49,716 bases of DNA from an uncultured Oscillospiraceae bacterium. GTDB taxonomy: Bacteria; Bacillota; Clostridia; Oscillospirales; Ruminococcaceae. The notes below the pieces were generated by a model. The model saw nothing but the letters and a program-made list of their open reading frames with translations, was not told the origin of the DNA and ran no database searches. The stretch is taken from contig CAJUHS010000019.1 in NCBI GenBank assembly GCA_910586535.1, positions 1-49,716 of the forward strand, given 5' to 3'. How positions within the stretch are numbered: the stretch's first letter is position 1; every line of letters starts with the position of its first letter. The translations under genes and the position numbers were made by a program. Positions 49,438-49,716 of this stretch are shown here, one piece after another.

Positions 49438-49548
49438 GGAATTTCGACATATTTTACTGCAAACCTCAAAACATTTCATCTTATTTACACAAAGTTATCA
49501 AAATGCCCTGCGGAATGTTTGACGTTTGGGAATTTTTGTTTTTCACAC

Positions 49549-49716
49549 CGCACTAATATAATTACCCTGCCAAAGCTCAGCTGGTCAAGCTGAGCACAGC
49601 TTGCGGGGGTCAAGGGGGCAGAGCCCCTTGTCGCCGTCCGCAGACGGCGAAACTCTTTTCCCGCGCCCGCAGGCGCATATCCTCAAAAAACGGAGCAGGG
49701 GGTGAGGAATGGCGAG
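49549..49716 (+). repeat. Structured dispersed repeat, copy 2 (cut by window edge)
   Basis: Begins CGCACTAATATAATT and continues with CTCAGCT/AGCTGAG, CAAGGGG/CCCCTTG, GCCGTC/GACGGC (49633-49648) and GCGCC/GGCGC hairpins, then GGTGAGGAATGG at the window end. Block order matches copy 1 on the other strand. The GGAATGGC/GCCATTCC and terminator-like hairpins expected next lie outside the window. Confidence 0.82.

Noticed and set aside
1..49716. Prophage, insertion sequence, integrative element, tRNA/rRNA or CRISPR array
   Set aside because: No transposase, integrase, phage structural gene, regular repeat-spacer pattern or recognisable stable RNA was seen.

Overview
The window reads as chromosome of an anaerobic, motile, Gram-positive clostridium. 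A Ruminococcaceae/Oscillospirales-like relative is my inference from gene order and protein style, not a computed placement. Support comes from strong AGGAGG-type ribosome binding sites, frequent TTG/GTG starts, near-consensus sigma-A promoters, a sigma-D flagellar promoter, a MurE with the meso-diaminopimelate signature, and a run of class B sortases. No rRNA, tRNA, phage, insertion sequence or CRISPR array was seen.

Layout. (1) 1-2767, minus strand: the end of a flagellar regulon, flgM-flgN-flgK-flgL, behind a textbook sigma-D promoter; a CPBP-family membrane protease diverges from it. (2) 4427-8792: two overlapping ABC exporter half-genes with a divergent small XRE regulator. Two TTGTCC/GGACAA operators lie over the exporter promoter, and a 25-codon ORF with its own promoter and terminator lies just beyond. 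(3) 9293-24050, minus strand: the division and cell-wall (dcw) cluster mraZ-rsmH-ftsL-pbp-murE/murF fusion-mraY-ftsW-murG-murA-ftsQ, then ftsZ with its own promoter. murD, murB, murC and ftsA are absent from it. (4) 24309-34942: a mixed region with an HD-domain protein, an ECF sigma factor carrying a ~370-residue extension, mscL, a second murA, a membrane protein, rnhA, mgtE behind a long leader with a short ORF and hairpin, a DHH phosphoesterase and a membrane-anchored XRE regulator. (5) 35160-35387: a structured repeat whose second copy begins at 49549. (6) 35694-41111: a small NrdD-tail-like protein, coaX with an ECF-transporter S component, a lipoprotein, a MazG-like protein, a TPR lipoprotein and a zinc-ribbon protein driven from a perfectly palindromic promoter. 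(7) 41206-49202, minus strand: four consecutive class B sortases, a SpoIID/LytB protein and deoA, apparently one operon.

How it fits together: most of the window concerns the cell envelope. The dcw cluster makes lipid II and the divisome, the second MurA adds capacity at the committed step, and the SpoIID protein and sortases act on the finished wall. The most unusual items are the sortase quartet with its shared juxtamembrane KGDS motif, the repeat with covarying hairpins, the mgtE leader, the extended ECF sigma factor and the palindromic promoter.
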